DNA of 64,000 bases from Limnephilus marmoratus (GCA_917880885.1 OU862931.1:14271337-14335336), one strand, 5' to 3'. Counted from the stretch's first letter, positions 21,800 through 33,015 are shown. Notes: generated from the sequence alone by a model not told the origin. Made by a program: numbers and translations.

Positions 21800-23455
21800 T
21801 ACAATTATAGAATGTAATAAAATTGTCAATAGGTAATAAAACGAAATATTTCCTTACCTTGTGTCCTGGTTTAAGGAATTCAAGATATTTGATATTTTCG
21901 GGATCTGAAGGCATTGCTAATTTTTATAGAAAGTGGCGAATTGAGAAGGGATGTCAGATGTCACTTCACCCCTGGGGGATGAAAGGGTGTATTAAGGTTG
22001 ATTGACAAGGTCCAATAAATATTTTTTTCGGTCGTAGTTATTGATTGTATTTTATGAGAATATATATATTTTTTCAATACTGAATGTGACCTTAGAAAAT
22101 CTTTCAGAATTTAAATAATATTTCGCTTAAATAAAACGTGTCGTAAAAGGCGACATATTAAAATACAAAGTTTCGGTAGCTTAAACTCATTTCATCAACT
22201 TACATAATAGGTACTATTATGAATTAAATTTGATCCGCGAAAAGAATTAGTATTAAATTACGTGCTTAATATGCTGTTCCGTTAATTATTAACTTATGAG
22301 ACGTACTGTTTAATATTAAATTAGTGTTGGGACTATTTCATAACCCAAGGTCTCCCTTGTTCCTCTCTTTCATTCAAAGTCTTACCTTGGAAGAAATAAG
22401 AAATAAGGCTTAAAACTACCCACCTACGCCAGTAATTGTACGCACATGTTTTTGTACAATATAAATTATTCTAAATCTTGTCGTTGCAAAACTCAGCTCG
22501 CCATTGCGATTCTAGAAAATTCGCCATTGAACTCAAACAACTCTTGTTTTTTAATCTTGCATCACCCATACTTACAGCCTTACTAAAAAACCTAGTGAAA
22601 ATTTTATTCAATTGACAAACGGCCGCGGATGTGAAAACATTACTAATTAAAAATTTGTTCATTGAAAGAAATACACGTGGTTTCCACGGCCTGAGAGGGT
22701 AGTTTATCTCTGTTTTAACCTTTAATGTCCGAACGATATTTGTATTTTTTCCGTAGTATTTTGAATGTTCTATATATTTCTTATTTTTGAAGGTGTCGTA
22801 AAAACAAATACCATTTATGAAAACTAGATAAAATTACCTTTTAGATTTGTATATTTGAAATACAGTTTAGTTTTCAAAAACTGACATATTTTAAGATTCA
22901 AACTCGGAAATAAATGGAAAAAAATTTCTTACCAAAGTTTTTTTGACTAAAACGTAGAGAAATTAAGAAAAAAACAAAATTTCAAAAACACAATCCTTTT
23001 ATGTAATAAATTTGGAAGGAAACTATCACCTCACTTTTTCCTCGGGCATACAATAAAAAAATAATAAAAAATTTCAAAGTTTTTTTTATTGCTAAAAAAC
23101 TAACCTATAAATTATACCGTCTTTTAAATCAGATTTCTTGCATCTCTAAAGACGTTAATTACTTTGATGCATTTACCCACACATGTATTAGATAATATTA
23201 TTTAAAAAAAAACACCACTGTCATAAAATTATCATAAAATAAAACCTTTAAATGTAAATTTGAATTCTCATGTATCATAAAAAAAAGTTTTTGACACTTC
23301 AATTTTCAAAGTACAATTATCGTTTTATAACTTGACTAAAACTTATGAAAAACCACACAACACACGGTAAATATATCAATGATATAAATATAAGAGTAAA
23401 TTATTCATATTAATAGAAATTAACCATCACATAAGTAATATTGGACACACAGAAA
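21800..23455. other. AT-rich, nothing recognised
   Basis: No open frame above 66 codons, and no repeat shared with the window. Confidence 0.5.
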
Positions 23456-23459
23456 TCAT

Positions 23460-23825
23460 TTCGCGCTTCCAGCGTCTTTTTCGACCGCGAACACGAATGC
23501 GCAGGCGCCGCGCCGCCGCGCAACCTAGCGGTTATGAAGGAAAACAAACAATTTAGTACTTAAATATGCGTGGTTGCCGGATTTACAGTACGTTTTAAGA
23601 CCAAATCTTATTGGTAATGTTATCGTGTTTTAGTGTATTTTTGTTTTATTCATGTTGCTGCAGCAACACGGGTAATCGGGCGTGCTGTGTTTTTTTTTTA
23701 GTAAGGCTGTAAGTGTTTACTGTGATTCATCCATTATACATTTTTTGTGGTTATATGAGGTAAATTTCCACAAATTTAAGTGATCCACGCAGTGTGATCT
23801 TCAATATAGAAATAGTGATAAAAGG
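23460..23825 (+). promoter_or_regulatory. CpG-rich patch with possible 5' untranslated exon and splice donor
   Basis: The stretch 23463-23535 is unusually GC- and CpG-rich for the window (GCGCAGGCGCCGCGCCGCCG). Downstream, an initiator-like GCAGTGTGATC (23789) precedes AAAAGGTAAGAGT at 23821-23833, a strong match to a splice donor consensus. This is what a first non-coding exon looks like, but no downstream coding exon is visible in the window. Inference only. Confidence 0.3.
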
Positions 23826-23829
23826 TAAG

Positions 23830-24284
23830 AGTTTATCCACCTTTCCTGTTTTCTCATTGTTTTTAATGACCTTTTATTCCATTTAAACCTACAATGTCAT
23901 TTATCCTACACTAGCGCGGGAACCCGGCAGCGTATTTACAAAACCTATACCGATTCAGTCGCGGTAACGACAATTTACATTTTAAATATACCCCTATATT
24001 GGTTATTTTTTATCACATTGCAAAAAAATATTGTTCTAAAATCTAGATAAAATAATCTTTCTGATGTGTATATTAGAAATTAATAATTTTATTTCTAAAT
24101 ATTTTAATTTTAATATTTTTCCCATATATGTAAATATACCTCTATATTGATATTTTTTTATAACTTTGCAAAAACAAAAATTGTTCTAAAATCTAGATAA
24201 AATAATCTTTCCAGTGTGTATATTATTTCTAAATATTTAAATTTTGATATTGAAAATTTAAAGCGACTGAAACGCGGTAGGGAT
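23830..24284. other. AT-rich; local ~130-bp imperfect repeat
   Basis: AAAATCTAGATAAAATAATCTTT occurs at about 24040 and 24187 with similar flanks (TATACCCCTATATTGG / TATACCTCTATATTG), an imperfect tandem unit of roughly 147 bp. Confidence 0.55.
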
Positions 24285-24435
24285 TGTAAATACGCAACCC
24301 GGCATGGGTTGCAACGCCATTCAAAGAAATATTTTTTCTCTCCCGTTCCCCTCCTGCGTTCCTCTTTCACTTCCCGAGAATCCCACCTTTCTCGTTACCC
24401 TTCCCCTGCCTTCCCCCTGCCACTAAAATATATGA
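24285..24435 (+). repeat. repeat C, partial
   Basis: CCCGGCATGGGTTGCAACGCCATT-CAAAGAAAT then a C/T-rich block matches 55185-55345. Dispersed element of unknown class. Confidence 0.55.
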
Positions 24436-24439
24436 TATA

Positions 24440-25135
24440 GACACACACTTTTTTTAAACACTCGCCCATCACTTATTGAAATTGTAATGTACTGAAAAAG
24501 CTTCTGAACGATGTCGCCATATGCCAGCAGGGAAAGTGCTTCTATCGATGGGCGATATGGGTACCCATGTAGGCGGGCGCCATCGAGACTGTCTCTGACC
24601 AGCCTACCGACCATATTCAATTAGCCACCAGTATAGGCAGGTCGTGTGACTTGCAGCATTACTATTGTAAATACGTAAACTCATAATAAACGAGTTTGTT
24701 ATCAAGAACCTAAAGTTATCGAGAAGCCCCACAGAACTAACAGTGTTTGAATGTAAATAATACCCAACATCATGAAAATCATCTTACCACATTCTTAAGC
24801 TAAATCATAGGCTTCGTATTACGTTCATCAATCCTGGATTATTACGTCCCTCTCTCATTAATTCTACCGCATCCTACCACGATATTCAGTCGAATCTAGT
24901 TCTTACTTTGCTAACATGCACCTCTCAACAGGACTGCCGGGTGTATCTGTGACACATTCCCTCCCTACCAGCAACCACATGAAAATTGAGTGATGTCTTT
25001 AATGTACAATAAACTGGCAGAGTAGGCATCCCGCCTACACTTGAAAATTTTATTTATCCCCTCTGCTTTTCCCCAAAGAAAGGGGTAATGTATATATTTA
25101 TTTAATTATTTAACACTAACCTGTACATATAAAGC
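24440..25135. other. Nothing recognised
   Basis: Mixed composition; frames up to 74 codons without recognisable domains. Confidence 0.4.
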
Positions 25136-25137
25136 AC

Positions 25138-25290
25138 TTGCATACTGCTCGTTAATACCGTATGCGGGGACATTGGGGGTCTAGCTTTGTTTAATTAAAT
25201 GTAGAGACGTTCAAATAAAAAAAATTAGCTTCCTTGTGAGAGTCCTGAAGGAGTAACCATAAGTTACTTATACCGGGGCGGGTATGCGGT
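25138..25290 (-). repeat. repeat D
   Basis: The reverse complement matches 14120-14280 (CGGTATAAGTAACTTATGG, GCTAATTTTTTT, CTCTACATTTAAT, CCCAATGTCCCCGCATACGG). Confidence 0.6.
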
Positions 25291-25299
25291 GGAAACCTC

Positions 25300-27040
25300 C
25301 AGTTCTTACTTTGCTAATTACATGTCGTTCCTCTTTGCCATATATTAGATTTAGTACAATAACTATTTATATATATATACATGCTGCTTGCTTTGATTTT
25401 TTGTTTTAATTATAGTAAAACATAATAATAATTAATCTTACAAAAAACGCTCACATTCAGTCATTTTTTTTAAATTTTCTCATGCGCAGGATCAACGTTA
25501 AAAAAAACCCCAATTCCTGTACATGTGCGAAGTTTTACACAAAATTACAATTACATAACGCATCGACCAATATAATAAATATCGATACATAATGTAGATA
25601 TTATTGGTATTAACCTTCAGAATTACAATACAGAAAGTATTGAGAATCTCCAATCCTTATCCTATATTTCTGTTCCTATCTCCTTTACGTAATTATTAGT
25701 TTAAAAGTATAATAAAACTCTTTTACCGAAGCAACTTTGAGGTCAGAAACTTTTTTGGCTTAACCTTATTTAACCACATATACATGGTGTAACAGCACAT
25801 ACCCGAAAGATTTTAACCAGCGATTTCTGATCATGTTTGGAGAAAAGGGATTCATGTCATTTCGCTATCCGCAAATATTTTTTTTCTATTAAAAATAAAA
25901 AAATAAAAATTACTATTTTCCACATTAAATACACTCAGTCATCGCTGTTTAAAATACTCCGGGTACGTGCTGTTACAAAACAACAAAAGAAAAACAATTT
26001 TTGTTTAACCTTTCCTTAGCTTTAGCGCAACTATTAAGTTTTTTTGTTTTCTATATTTTTCGCATATATAATGTCTCATCTCTTCTTATTCGGGTTGAGA
26101 GCCCATTCTTTAAAATAATTTTCGTTCTGTTTATCTAAAGTAAAGTGCCTAAGAATATTTAATTTTAACAAGTAGCAGCAACTTTGTTTTAACACCATAA
26201 TTTATTAAAATTTAAGTCGCCAACTATCTTCTTTATCATAATGTAATGTTGTAATAACCAGTTTTATGTAATGATAAAATACCTTTAAATTTACTAAACT
26301 TGTTCAGTGTCTAAAATATTGTTAATAATGGTTTTAAAAAAAATAAGTAATTTATTCCATTTATTATTATCACACCAAAGTTTTTGCTTTCCACGAAAAT
26401 ATCGAAAGTTTTTCAAATTTTAGTTTACTCTATTTTATAACCTTGGAAGCATTCTTGAAGCTTTATAATATAAAATTCAGAAATTAATAAGCCGGGTATT
26501 TTTATCAAAAAAGTACATTGGATGGAGTATCTCAAATTGTGTTGTTTTTTTAATCTCAATTCTTTGAAGAATGGCTCTGTAACACCTTTTAATTAAGATT
26601 AACCTCAATATGTACAACTTCAGAAAGAGATTTACAGAAAAACACAAAAGATAAATTCGAAGTTATCACTTAGAAAAGAATTTAAAATTTCCATAACTCG
26701 ATTAGAACTTCTTTCGTTCAAGATATCGCGAAAGTTTTCTCTGACAAAAAAGCAAACAAAAGGTTTGTTTCTCCGCTTGCAGTGGACAAAAAGAGCAAGG
26801 AAGAATATGCAAGGAAACAACGGGGTGTCTACAAAACAGTACCCTCTGGCGGCCGGCACTTCAACTCTGAAGAACTAAAGTTATGGTATATTTTCTGGAA
26901 ACTGGCCACAAGCGTTTTCCGCGTAAAAGGTCAAGAGTGAGGCGGAAAATTGGATTTAATTGTTACTATAACCAATTCTTATTAGTACTTTCTTATTGAG
27001 GTTAATAATGTTTTCAAAATACGTTCATTAAAGAACATAT
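25300..27040. other. AT-rich, nothing recognised
   Basis: Frames of 60 and 75 codons (25837-26019, 26632-26859) lack recognisable domains. No repeat seen. Confidence 0.45.
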
Positions 27041-27046
27041 ATATAT

Positions 27047-27571
27047 TGTAGTTCCCAAACATTACTTCTGCGTAAGTAACTGCGAAGTCCATCTAAATTT
27101 CTCTAAATAAACAAAAACAGTGTTAATCTCTAGTGACCTCCTAGGTAAGCGCGGTCCTATGTATTTTCTTATATTTTTAGGCAGCATCGCGTTCATTGGT
27201 CAAATCATTGTACATATAGTTTCGTATCTGTGATCGATGAACCAGTGGATGCAATTTTTAGCCATAAGTTGTTTGTGGTATATCTAAAAGCTTCCGAGTT
27301 TGTCACAGAGAGGGCAGTGCTAAGGGCTGTCCCGAAAGTCCGCTAGATAGCAGTTAGTTTAGTTCGGAGTTTAGGCACCAGAGGGGCCAAGGGCCCGGGC
27401 GCAGTCTTTAGGAGCTCTTTCGAGTCAGGTTACATTCAGCCAGTTTCCAGATAGGTCGACTATCGTGGTCATCCCTTGTACACGTGAAGTTTTAAATAAA
27501 TGCCAGATTAATACCTAAGAACTTTATTCTCCTTCTAAGGCGTGTTGGAGAACCGTTGTATAAACACTACA
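27047..27571. mobile_element. Candidate solo LTR
   Basis: It starts TGTAGTTCCC and ends AAACACTACA, so 6-bp inverted termini TGTAGT/ACTACA. It contains GC-richer central sequence and ATAAATGCCAGATTAATACC near 27500. The flanks (ATAT / TGGT) do not give a target duplication, so the call is tentative. Confidence 0.4.
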
Positions 27572-27604
27572 TGGTTATAGTAGTTTATCTAGTTTGTAGT
27601 TAGA

Positions 27605-27712
27605 AGTAAGACTGTAGAAATGTATTATAAGTTTATACAGCGCCCTTGAGGTGATTTTCCACCAAAAAAAAACGGCGCTATACCAGTCATCCAAATATTA
27701 TTAGTATTAAGG
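27605..27712 (+). mobile_element. LINE 3' end (same family as 131-582)
   Basis: AGCGCCCTTGAGGTGATTTTCC, GGCGCTATACCAGTCATCC then a TATTATTAG tail is the reverse complement of 131-208. Plus orientation. Confidence 0.6.
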
Positions 27713-27861
27713 ACCGTTTCCAGTGATCAAAACTATTTGAGAAAACTCTTTCTCTTCTGTCTGTAATAACATCGCATACGTGTTTATGTGATCCCGTGGT
27801 ATGCATGTAGGAAGAAGATAATGAAAAGTTTATCGCCATTTATTTCAAATTTAGCTATATT

Positions 27862-28135
27862 ATTTTCGAAGTGAAACTTCTTTAGCACCGTTATGATTTG
27901 AAACTCTGTGAAACGGAAACGACACTAAAAAGAGACAAACACATACATCCATAGGATTTAGCCTGCGAGAGAATGAGATAGAATGAAACCTTACCGCATG
28001 GCTGCTTTGATTATGAGCTCACTTTTCAAGGCTCCTATTGGTTGAGATTGTGTGGGTGAAGGGTTCACTTGTTCACCGGTAGAAGTGTATAGAAGCAAAC
28101 GCTATACACTTCTACCGCGTGTGAACTGCACTCGA
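27862..28135 (-). repeat. repeat B, copy 2, with internal hairpin
   Basis: GAAGTGAAACTTCTTTAGC ... matches 28768 onward. At its distal end 28071-28126 forms GTTCAC-CGGTAGAAGTGTATAG paired with its full complement across a 9-nt loop (22 pairs), i.e. the terminal GGTAGAAGTG word is present twice in inverted order. Confidence 0.65.
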
Positions 28136-28247
28136 TTTTTTTAAACTACCGTACGTAACCGTACTCCACATACATTTGATGGCATGAAGCGACAACACAA
28201 ACTGTCTCTATCGAATTATTTATTTCGTCGAAAACTCATTTCACAGC

Positions 28248-28712
28248 TTGTGAGGCGGGTATGGGTACCGCCACCCCGGGAACAATTTAGAGGATAACCA
28301 ACAACTCTGCCATAGGTCACCCCAAGTGGTTCAGTGCGTTTATTGACTTAGTAGGGGTGCCCGGGTTCATGGGGTGAGGTTTGTCTAGGTCTTGGTGGCT
28401 AATGCGTTTGCCAACCTACGGCATGGCGGGTCGGATCGGGAGAGTGTGGTTGAGGGCGACTTAAACCAGATCTCTCCAGCCGGACTCTCTCGACCCTTCG
28501 CATTGCAATGCAGTGGAAGAGGTCAACTCATACGCCTATTCCTCCCAGACACTTTGACCCCCAGATTCCTACCCACCCCTCATACCCTTTTCCTTCCCAG
28601 AACCTCTTCTTTTTTCCTTAAAAAAACCTCCACACATCATCCCAAAGATGACATAGGCCCTGAGGGAAATGTTTTTTCCTCAGGGCCTCCTGTGTGGATC
28701 TAATGTAAAAAA
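28248..28712 (+). mobile_element. repeat A, near full length (~460 bp)
   Basis: Good copy. 5' end GAGGCGGGTATGGGTACCGCC; body with GTCACCCCAAGTGGTTC, GGGGTGCCCGGGTTCATGG, GACTCTCTCGACCC and CACTTTGACCCCCAGATTCC; 3' hairpin CTCCACACA..., then GATCTAATGTAAAAAAA. The 103-codon frame here is not shared by other copies, so I do not call it a gene. A poly-A tail and constant 3' end with variable 5' truncation indicate LINE-dependent retroposition. I could not identify a convincing pol III A/B-box pair. Confidence 0.9.
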
Positions 28713-28767
28713 AACAACAGCATACCAGCAAAATTTAAAAGTAAATGGATTATTTTTTCAAATCCAC

Positions 28768-29062
28768 ATTTTGAAGTGAAAACTTCTTTAGCATCGTTGT
28801 GATTTGAAAATCGATGAAACGAAAAATTTCGACATTAAAAAAAGACAAACACAAACATCTATGGGATTTGAATGAGATAGTATATTCGGTCTCCTCTTTG
28901 CGGGGTGCCTCGTAGACTGTCCGGCTTCCATTTGTGCGGTGTTTCGTTGCCTCCCCACTCTTGTCTACTTTAGTTTTTTTTTCCATTTCAGTTCACGGCC
29001 TTTATTTTATTTTCATTTATGTTGTTTTAAGGTTTCACTTCTACCTCGTGTGAATTGCAACG
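28768..29062 (-). repeat. repeat B, copy 3
   Basis: On the minus strand it carries GAGGTAGAAGTGAAACC ... ACTAAAGTAGACAAGAG ... AAGAAGTTTTCACTTC, as at 5945-6155. It lies only 55 bp downstream of a repeat A copy. Confidence 0.65.
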
Positions 29063-29336
29063 ATTCTTTTCTCTTTTTTCTATAATTTCACATGTGTCAA
29101 ATAACATTTTTAAAATATTTTAAATATCATAACGTAGGTGATATTTTTTAAATATTTTTTCGTCGCATTTTTAAGTCAAGTTCGTCTAATTTTACATCAC
29201 GGCACCCAGCCGGGCAGTATTATTAATTTCATGATATTATCTTGCATGAAGTCCATACTCATATCTGAAGGAAGACCATGTCTTAGTGTTTATGACGTTT
29301 TTAAGAGCAGGATCCAGTACCTAATCGTCACTTCAT

Positions 29337-30046
29337 TTGGATAGGGTTCTAACTGACATTTTTTTCAAAAATGACCTTTGAATACCAAAGCAATTATTTT
29401 GGGAATAGAAATGAGTGAAAGAAATTTCTTTTGCTCATTTTATTCCCAAAATAATTTTCCGAACCATCGGTATTTTATTTTTGTATATATATATATGACA
29501 AAGTTCAAACATAAAGCATTTTCTATAATAATTCATTTTACAAGGTTCTATTATCATTTACACTCTCTGTTTTGATCGTAAATACGAGGCGCATTATGGT
29601 GCGCCACTTCATTTGGATAGGATTCTAACTACGCCTTACCATTTTCTTAGGTTTGTAAGTTTCCAAAGACAAATGTTTTTAATCGTTTTAACAGATTATA
29701 CTCAAATTCTTTAACAATTTTAGTTAAAGTGTTTTAGTATATCATATTTTAATGGAAAATATTTAAATGACTTAGCCCTAGCTAGAAATCATTAGGGAAA
29801 TGTAATTAGAACCTTGTGCAATGAATTATTATGCCTTAACTGGTTGCACAAGGTTCTATTTGCATGTTTAGGTATGTTCTAAAATGGTAAGTTTACGTTA
29901 TATTTAAATACTGTTCAATTAAATTACTTTACACAAGAGTCAGGCTCAAACTCGGAAATTTGTAAATAGATTATGAAAAATTCTATTTGCAAACTTTGAC
30001 ACCTCAAATCTTCGAACAAGGTGAAGTGAAGTTAGAACCCTATCCA
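29337..30046. mobile_element. Inverted-repeat element with 18-bp termini
   Basis: TTGGATAGGGTTCTAACT at 29337 is exactly inverted at 30029-30046. A third copy, TTGGATAGGATTCTAAC, lies inside at 29613. The interior has two hairpins: 29392-29456 (arms ~30 bp around AATTATTTTGGGAATAG) and 29808-29857 (AGAACCTTGTGCAA, 14 bp perfect). No clear target duplication and no transposase. Superfamily unknown. Confidence 0.65.
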
Positions 30047-30374
30047 AGACGTAATATTAAAAAATCATTAATAAATAATATCGCTAGTGTTAGTGTCCAG
30101 GTGTATGAACATCACTGTATAAGTTAAAGAATCCTAAATGAAAGCAGTGAGAAAGTTTTAGAATGGCGAGATCAACAACAATGAATTCTTAGCCGAGTAT
30201 TATTCCTGGGCTGGGAATTGTTTGGAATTTCTAGAGTTTTGTCGCGTAGGGAAAAGCCAAATAAGAAGTTATACCGCCGTAGACACAGTGCCATCAGCTT
30301 TCTTATCATTTAAATTGAAGCGCTTTAACTTATAAGTTACATGTAAATAAACATCGTACTCAATGTTTAACTAT

Positions 30375-31265
30375 CAATCCATTTCATCGGTGGTTCTCTA
30401 CGTTTGGTGACTTAGCAGGGGTGTCTGAGTTCGTGGGGAGAGGCTTGTCCGGTTTTAAATGGTGGATATACCTGCCCACCGACCGATTGAAGGACACCTT
30501 TTGACCTCTCCAACAGAACTCTCTCGCAACATTGCCTTGCACCGCAGTGGGAGGGTTGGATTTGTGGGTACTCGGATGTCGGCTGATGGTTAAATGAAGA
30601 AAAAATGAGTTTGCGTGTAAAATAAGCCTTTTATAAGTTCCCAAAATAATTATAATTCGTGAGCACACAAACACGGTCAGCGTACAATTTTACGATATTA
30701 ATAGTACACACTGGGTCAAGGTTGATTGCGGATAGACGAGGCGACTGCGCGGTAAGTTGAACGAATACTGAATTTTCGCTGTTACTAGGCGCCTTTTATA
30801 TGGCCCGACAAGTGGAGTATTAGTGGTAAATCGTCACTTCGGCTAGTTGCCCGAAGGCGCTAGAACTTGTGCATTTCAAGCGTACAGTGGTTCGTACCTT
30901 TTCTGGAATGTGCGAGAGGTAGGTAGGTCCACGACTCTGTCTCGGCGTAGTAGGTATCTACCTACGCTCAGTCATGTATCGTCCATGCTCGACGGCTGGC
31001 GAGTGCTCTAGTAATTTCGTTTGCATATATTTGAACACAGGCGCCGCCTCTGGAAATATCGATACGTTTCGGGTGTAATCCAAAACGTGACGTAGCAACA
31101 ATGCGTGGTTGCTACAGATTCATACGTCCGTCACTCATGGAGATACTGACTCCCAGATTCCTACCCACCCCTCATTCCTTTTTCCTTCCAGATCTTCAAC
31201 TTCTTCCTATCTTCAAAAGACCCTCCACACAGTATCCCCAAAAATGACATAGGCCCTGAGCGAAC
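30375..31265 (+). mobile_element. repeat A copy split by a solo LTR
   Basis: The left part, 30380-30562, runs from GGTGGTTCTCTACGTTTGG to the conserved GCACCGCAGTGGGAGGG. The right part, 31117-31265, resumes with GATTCATACGTCCGTCACTC and ends inside the tail hairpin at GGCCCTGAGCGAA. The two halves are contiguous in intact copies, so the 554 bp between them are an insertion. Confidence 0.85.
30563..31116. mobile_element. Solo LTR (554 bp) with 4-bp target duplication
   Basis: Starts TGTGGGTACTCGG and ends GGTTGCTACA (TG...CA), flanked by a direct GATT at 30559-30562 and 31117-31120, exactly interrupting a repeat A copy. TATA-like sequences occur on both strands (CCTTTTATATGGCC at 30791 on plus; CTTATAAAAGGC on minus at 30632-30643). 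A 4-bp duplication is usual for Gypsy-type LTR elements. No internal region remains, so it arose by LTR-LTR recombination. Confidence 0.88.
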
Positions 31266-31269
31266 CTAT

Positions 31270-31448
31270 GAGGTTTATCCGAGGTGCGATTATTGTTAGT
31301 TGAATTTTTTTTATTTATTTAGTTGTCCTCTCATAAACACAAGCAGCTGCTTTATTAGGAGAGCGATTGAAATATTGATGTTATATTATGTTGTAAAATT
31401 GCAGCTTTAATAAATGTTTTAATTAATAAAAAAATAAAAGATAAAATA
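31270..31448 (+). mobile_element. LINE 3' end with stem-loop and A-rich tail
   Basis: CCTCTCATAAACACAAG...TTATTAGGAGAG pairs CTCTC with GAGAG, and inside it AAGCAGCTGCTT is self-complementary. It matches 6735-6775 on the other strand. An A-rich tail follows near 31425-31448. Confidence 0.5.
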
Positions 31449-31648
31449 AAGTAATAATCTCAAAGTATGGTTTTCCAACTCTCCTGATATAAATAGCATA
31501 AATAAATAAACTGATAGTTTAAACGAATTGTTATTTCATTGACTTTAGCACATTTAGAAGCAAGCGGAGTACGGAAATTTAATGTTAAATTACAAAATTA
31601 CGGGGTAAATTAAATATTTCATCATTTATTTATTTATTTATAAATTAC

Positions 31649-32254
31649 GGTTCCATGACAGTTCATCCTGCGACAATTCATCCGGCGACAGTTCATCCTG
31701 CGACAGTTCATCCGGCGACAGTTCATCCTGCGACAGTTCATCCGGCGACAGTTCATCCGGCCGACAGTTCATCCTGCCGACAGTTCATCCTGCCAACAGT
31801 TCATCCCGCCGACAATTCATCCGACGACAATTCATCCTGACAATTCAACCTAACCTAACCTAACCTAACCTATAAGTATAACCTATAAGTATAAGTATGT
31901 CGTATTTTGTTATTCACGCATGCTTCTTCGGAGAGTCGAAATTATTGTTAGTAAAAATATTTTTACAGCGGATCTCCACTCAAGATGCCTTCAGATATAA
32001 GTATATCGATTTTGGTTGTACGGCCGTATATCCTCTTTGCATACTTACTTAATAAAAATCTTCTAAATGATCAGGCAGGATGTATTGTCGCCGGATGAAT
32101 TGTCGGCGGGATGAACTGTTGGCAGGATGAACTGTCGGCGGGATGAACTGTCGGCAGGATGAACTGTCGGCAGGATGAACTGTCGGCAGGATGAACTGTC
32201 GGCCGGATGAACTGTCGCCGGATGAATTGTCGCAGGACGAATTGTCGGGTCACC
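31649..32254. mobile_element. Foldback element with minisatellite arms and 9-bp target duplication
   Basis: It is flanked by a perfect 9-bp direct repeat ATAAATTAC (31640-31648 and 32255-32263). Each end is a tandem array of a 15-16 bp unit (GACAGTTCATCCTGC with C/G variants): 12 units on the left and 11 in inverted order on the right, so the arms fold into a ~180-bp hairpin around a ~220-bp loop. Terminal bases are GGTTCC.../...GGTCACC. Tandem-repeat arms plus a 9-bp duplication are features of foldback elements related to Mutator-like transposons (Drosophila FB). The apparent 61-codon HPATV-repeat frames are by-products of the array. No transposase. Confidence 0.85.
31847..31872. repeat. 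CCTAA (TTAGG-type) telomere-like tract
   Basis: Five uninterrupted CCTAA units followed by CCTATAAGTATAACC, inside the loop of the foldback element. This is the common insect telomere unit, here interstitial and very short. Confidence 0.75.
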
Positions 32255-32454
32255 ATAAATTACACATTAAAACATTTTCATACATATGATACATTACATT
32301 ACCATACTAGGCGGCTGCCTGTTACATGGGAACCAATGAAATATAGTTACTTTGTGGTGTTTAGTGTGAACAAATGGATTAAATATGTAAACAAGTTGAA
32401 AATTGGAAAAATTATGCACAAGATTATAAGATCATATTCCAAAATGTAATTCTA

Positions 32455-32640
32455 ATTTAGAGTTTTATACGTGTGCATGCGTGCATACATGTGCAAATAT
32501 AAGAACACATACATATACTCTGACATGCATTGCATATATGTATTCATACGCGTACACAAGCATGCGTATACATGAGACACATATATACGCACATACATAC
32601 ATTTACGTATACATACAAATTAACACGTATATATGTTATA
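32455..32640. repeat. Alternating purine-pyrimidine microsatellite-like region
   Basis: Degenerate TG/CA/TA alternation (CGTGTGCATGCGTGCATACATG, ACACATATATACGCACATAC) of the kind that can adopt left-handed DNA in vitro. It encodes nothing recognisable. Confidence 0.6.
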
Positions 32641-32835
32641 TCTGAGAACGAGAAACAGGCCACTGGCACTGTCACATTCACTCATCAAAAAGTCCCTAAT
32701 CGCCCTCCAAAAAGTGTGATATTGGTGAACTGTCTTTATTTCAATTGGTAAATTATTAAAGATTTTCGGAGCAAGAAAGATATAGATAAATGAAACAATT
32801 TAACTTGGTTTGAACCACTTTTATATTTGAGTAAA

Positions 32836-32873
32836 TCCGACCGGTTTCAGAACGACCGTTCCTTCTTCAGGGC
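32836..32873 (-). ncRNA. Hammerhead-like motif, family 1 (decayed)
   Basis: On the minus strand: GCC-CTGAAGA-A-GGAACG-GT-CGTTCT-GAAACCGGTC-GGA. It has the core CTGANGA, stem II GGAACG/CGTTCT (one pair lost to C>T), GAAA, palindromic stem III ACCGGT and triplet GTC. Confidence 0.65.
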
Positions 32874-33015
32874 AAATGTATACTGATTTGACAGTTTTGA
32901 AATATGGATGGGAACAATTTATTATTATGGTGGGGGTGGAGACACACAACACCCCTACCATAATAATACATTGTTCTCATCCATATTTCAAAACTGTCAA
33001 ATCAGTATACATTTG

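Noticed and set aside
28392..28703. 103-codon frame in a repeat A copy
   Set aside because: Not conserved in other repeat A copies, which have different frames; repeat A is non-coding.
31649..32254. CRISPR-like direct repeats
   Set aside because: Units are contiguous without spacers and inverted between arms, flanked by a target duplication.
31655..32256. HPATV-repeat peptides of 61 codons on both strands
   Set aside because: By-product of the 15-16 bp repeat arms of the foldback element.
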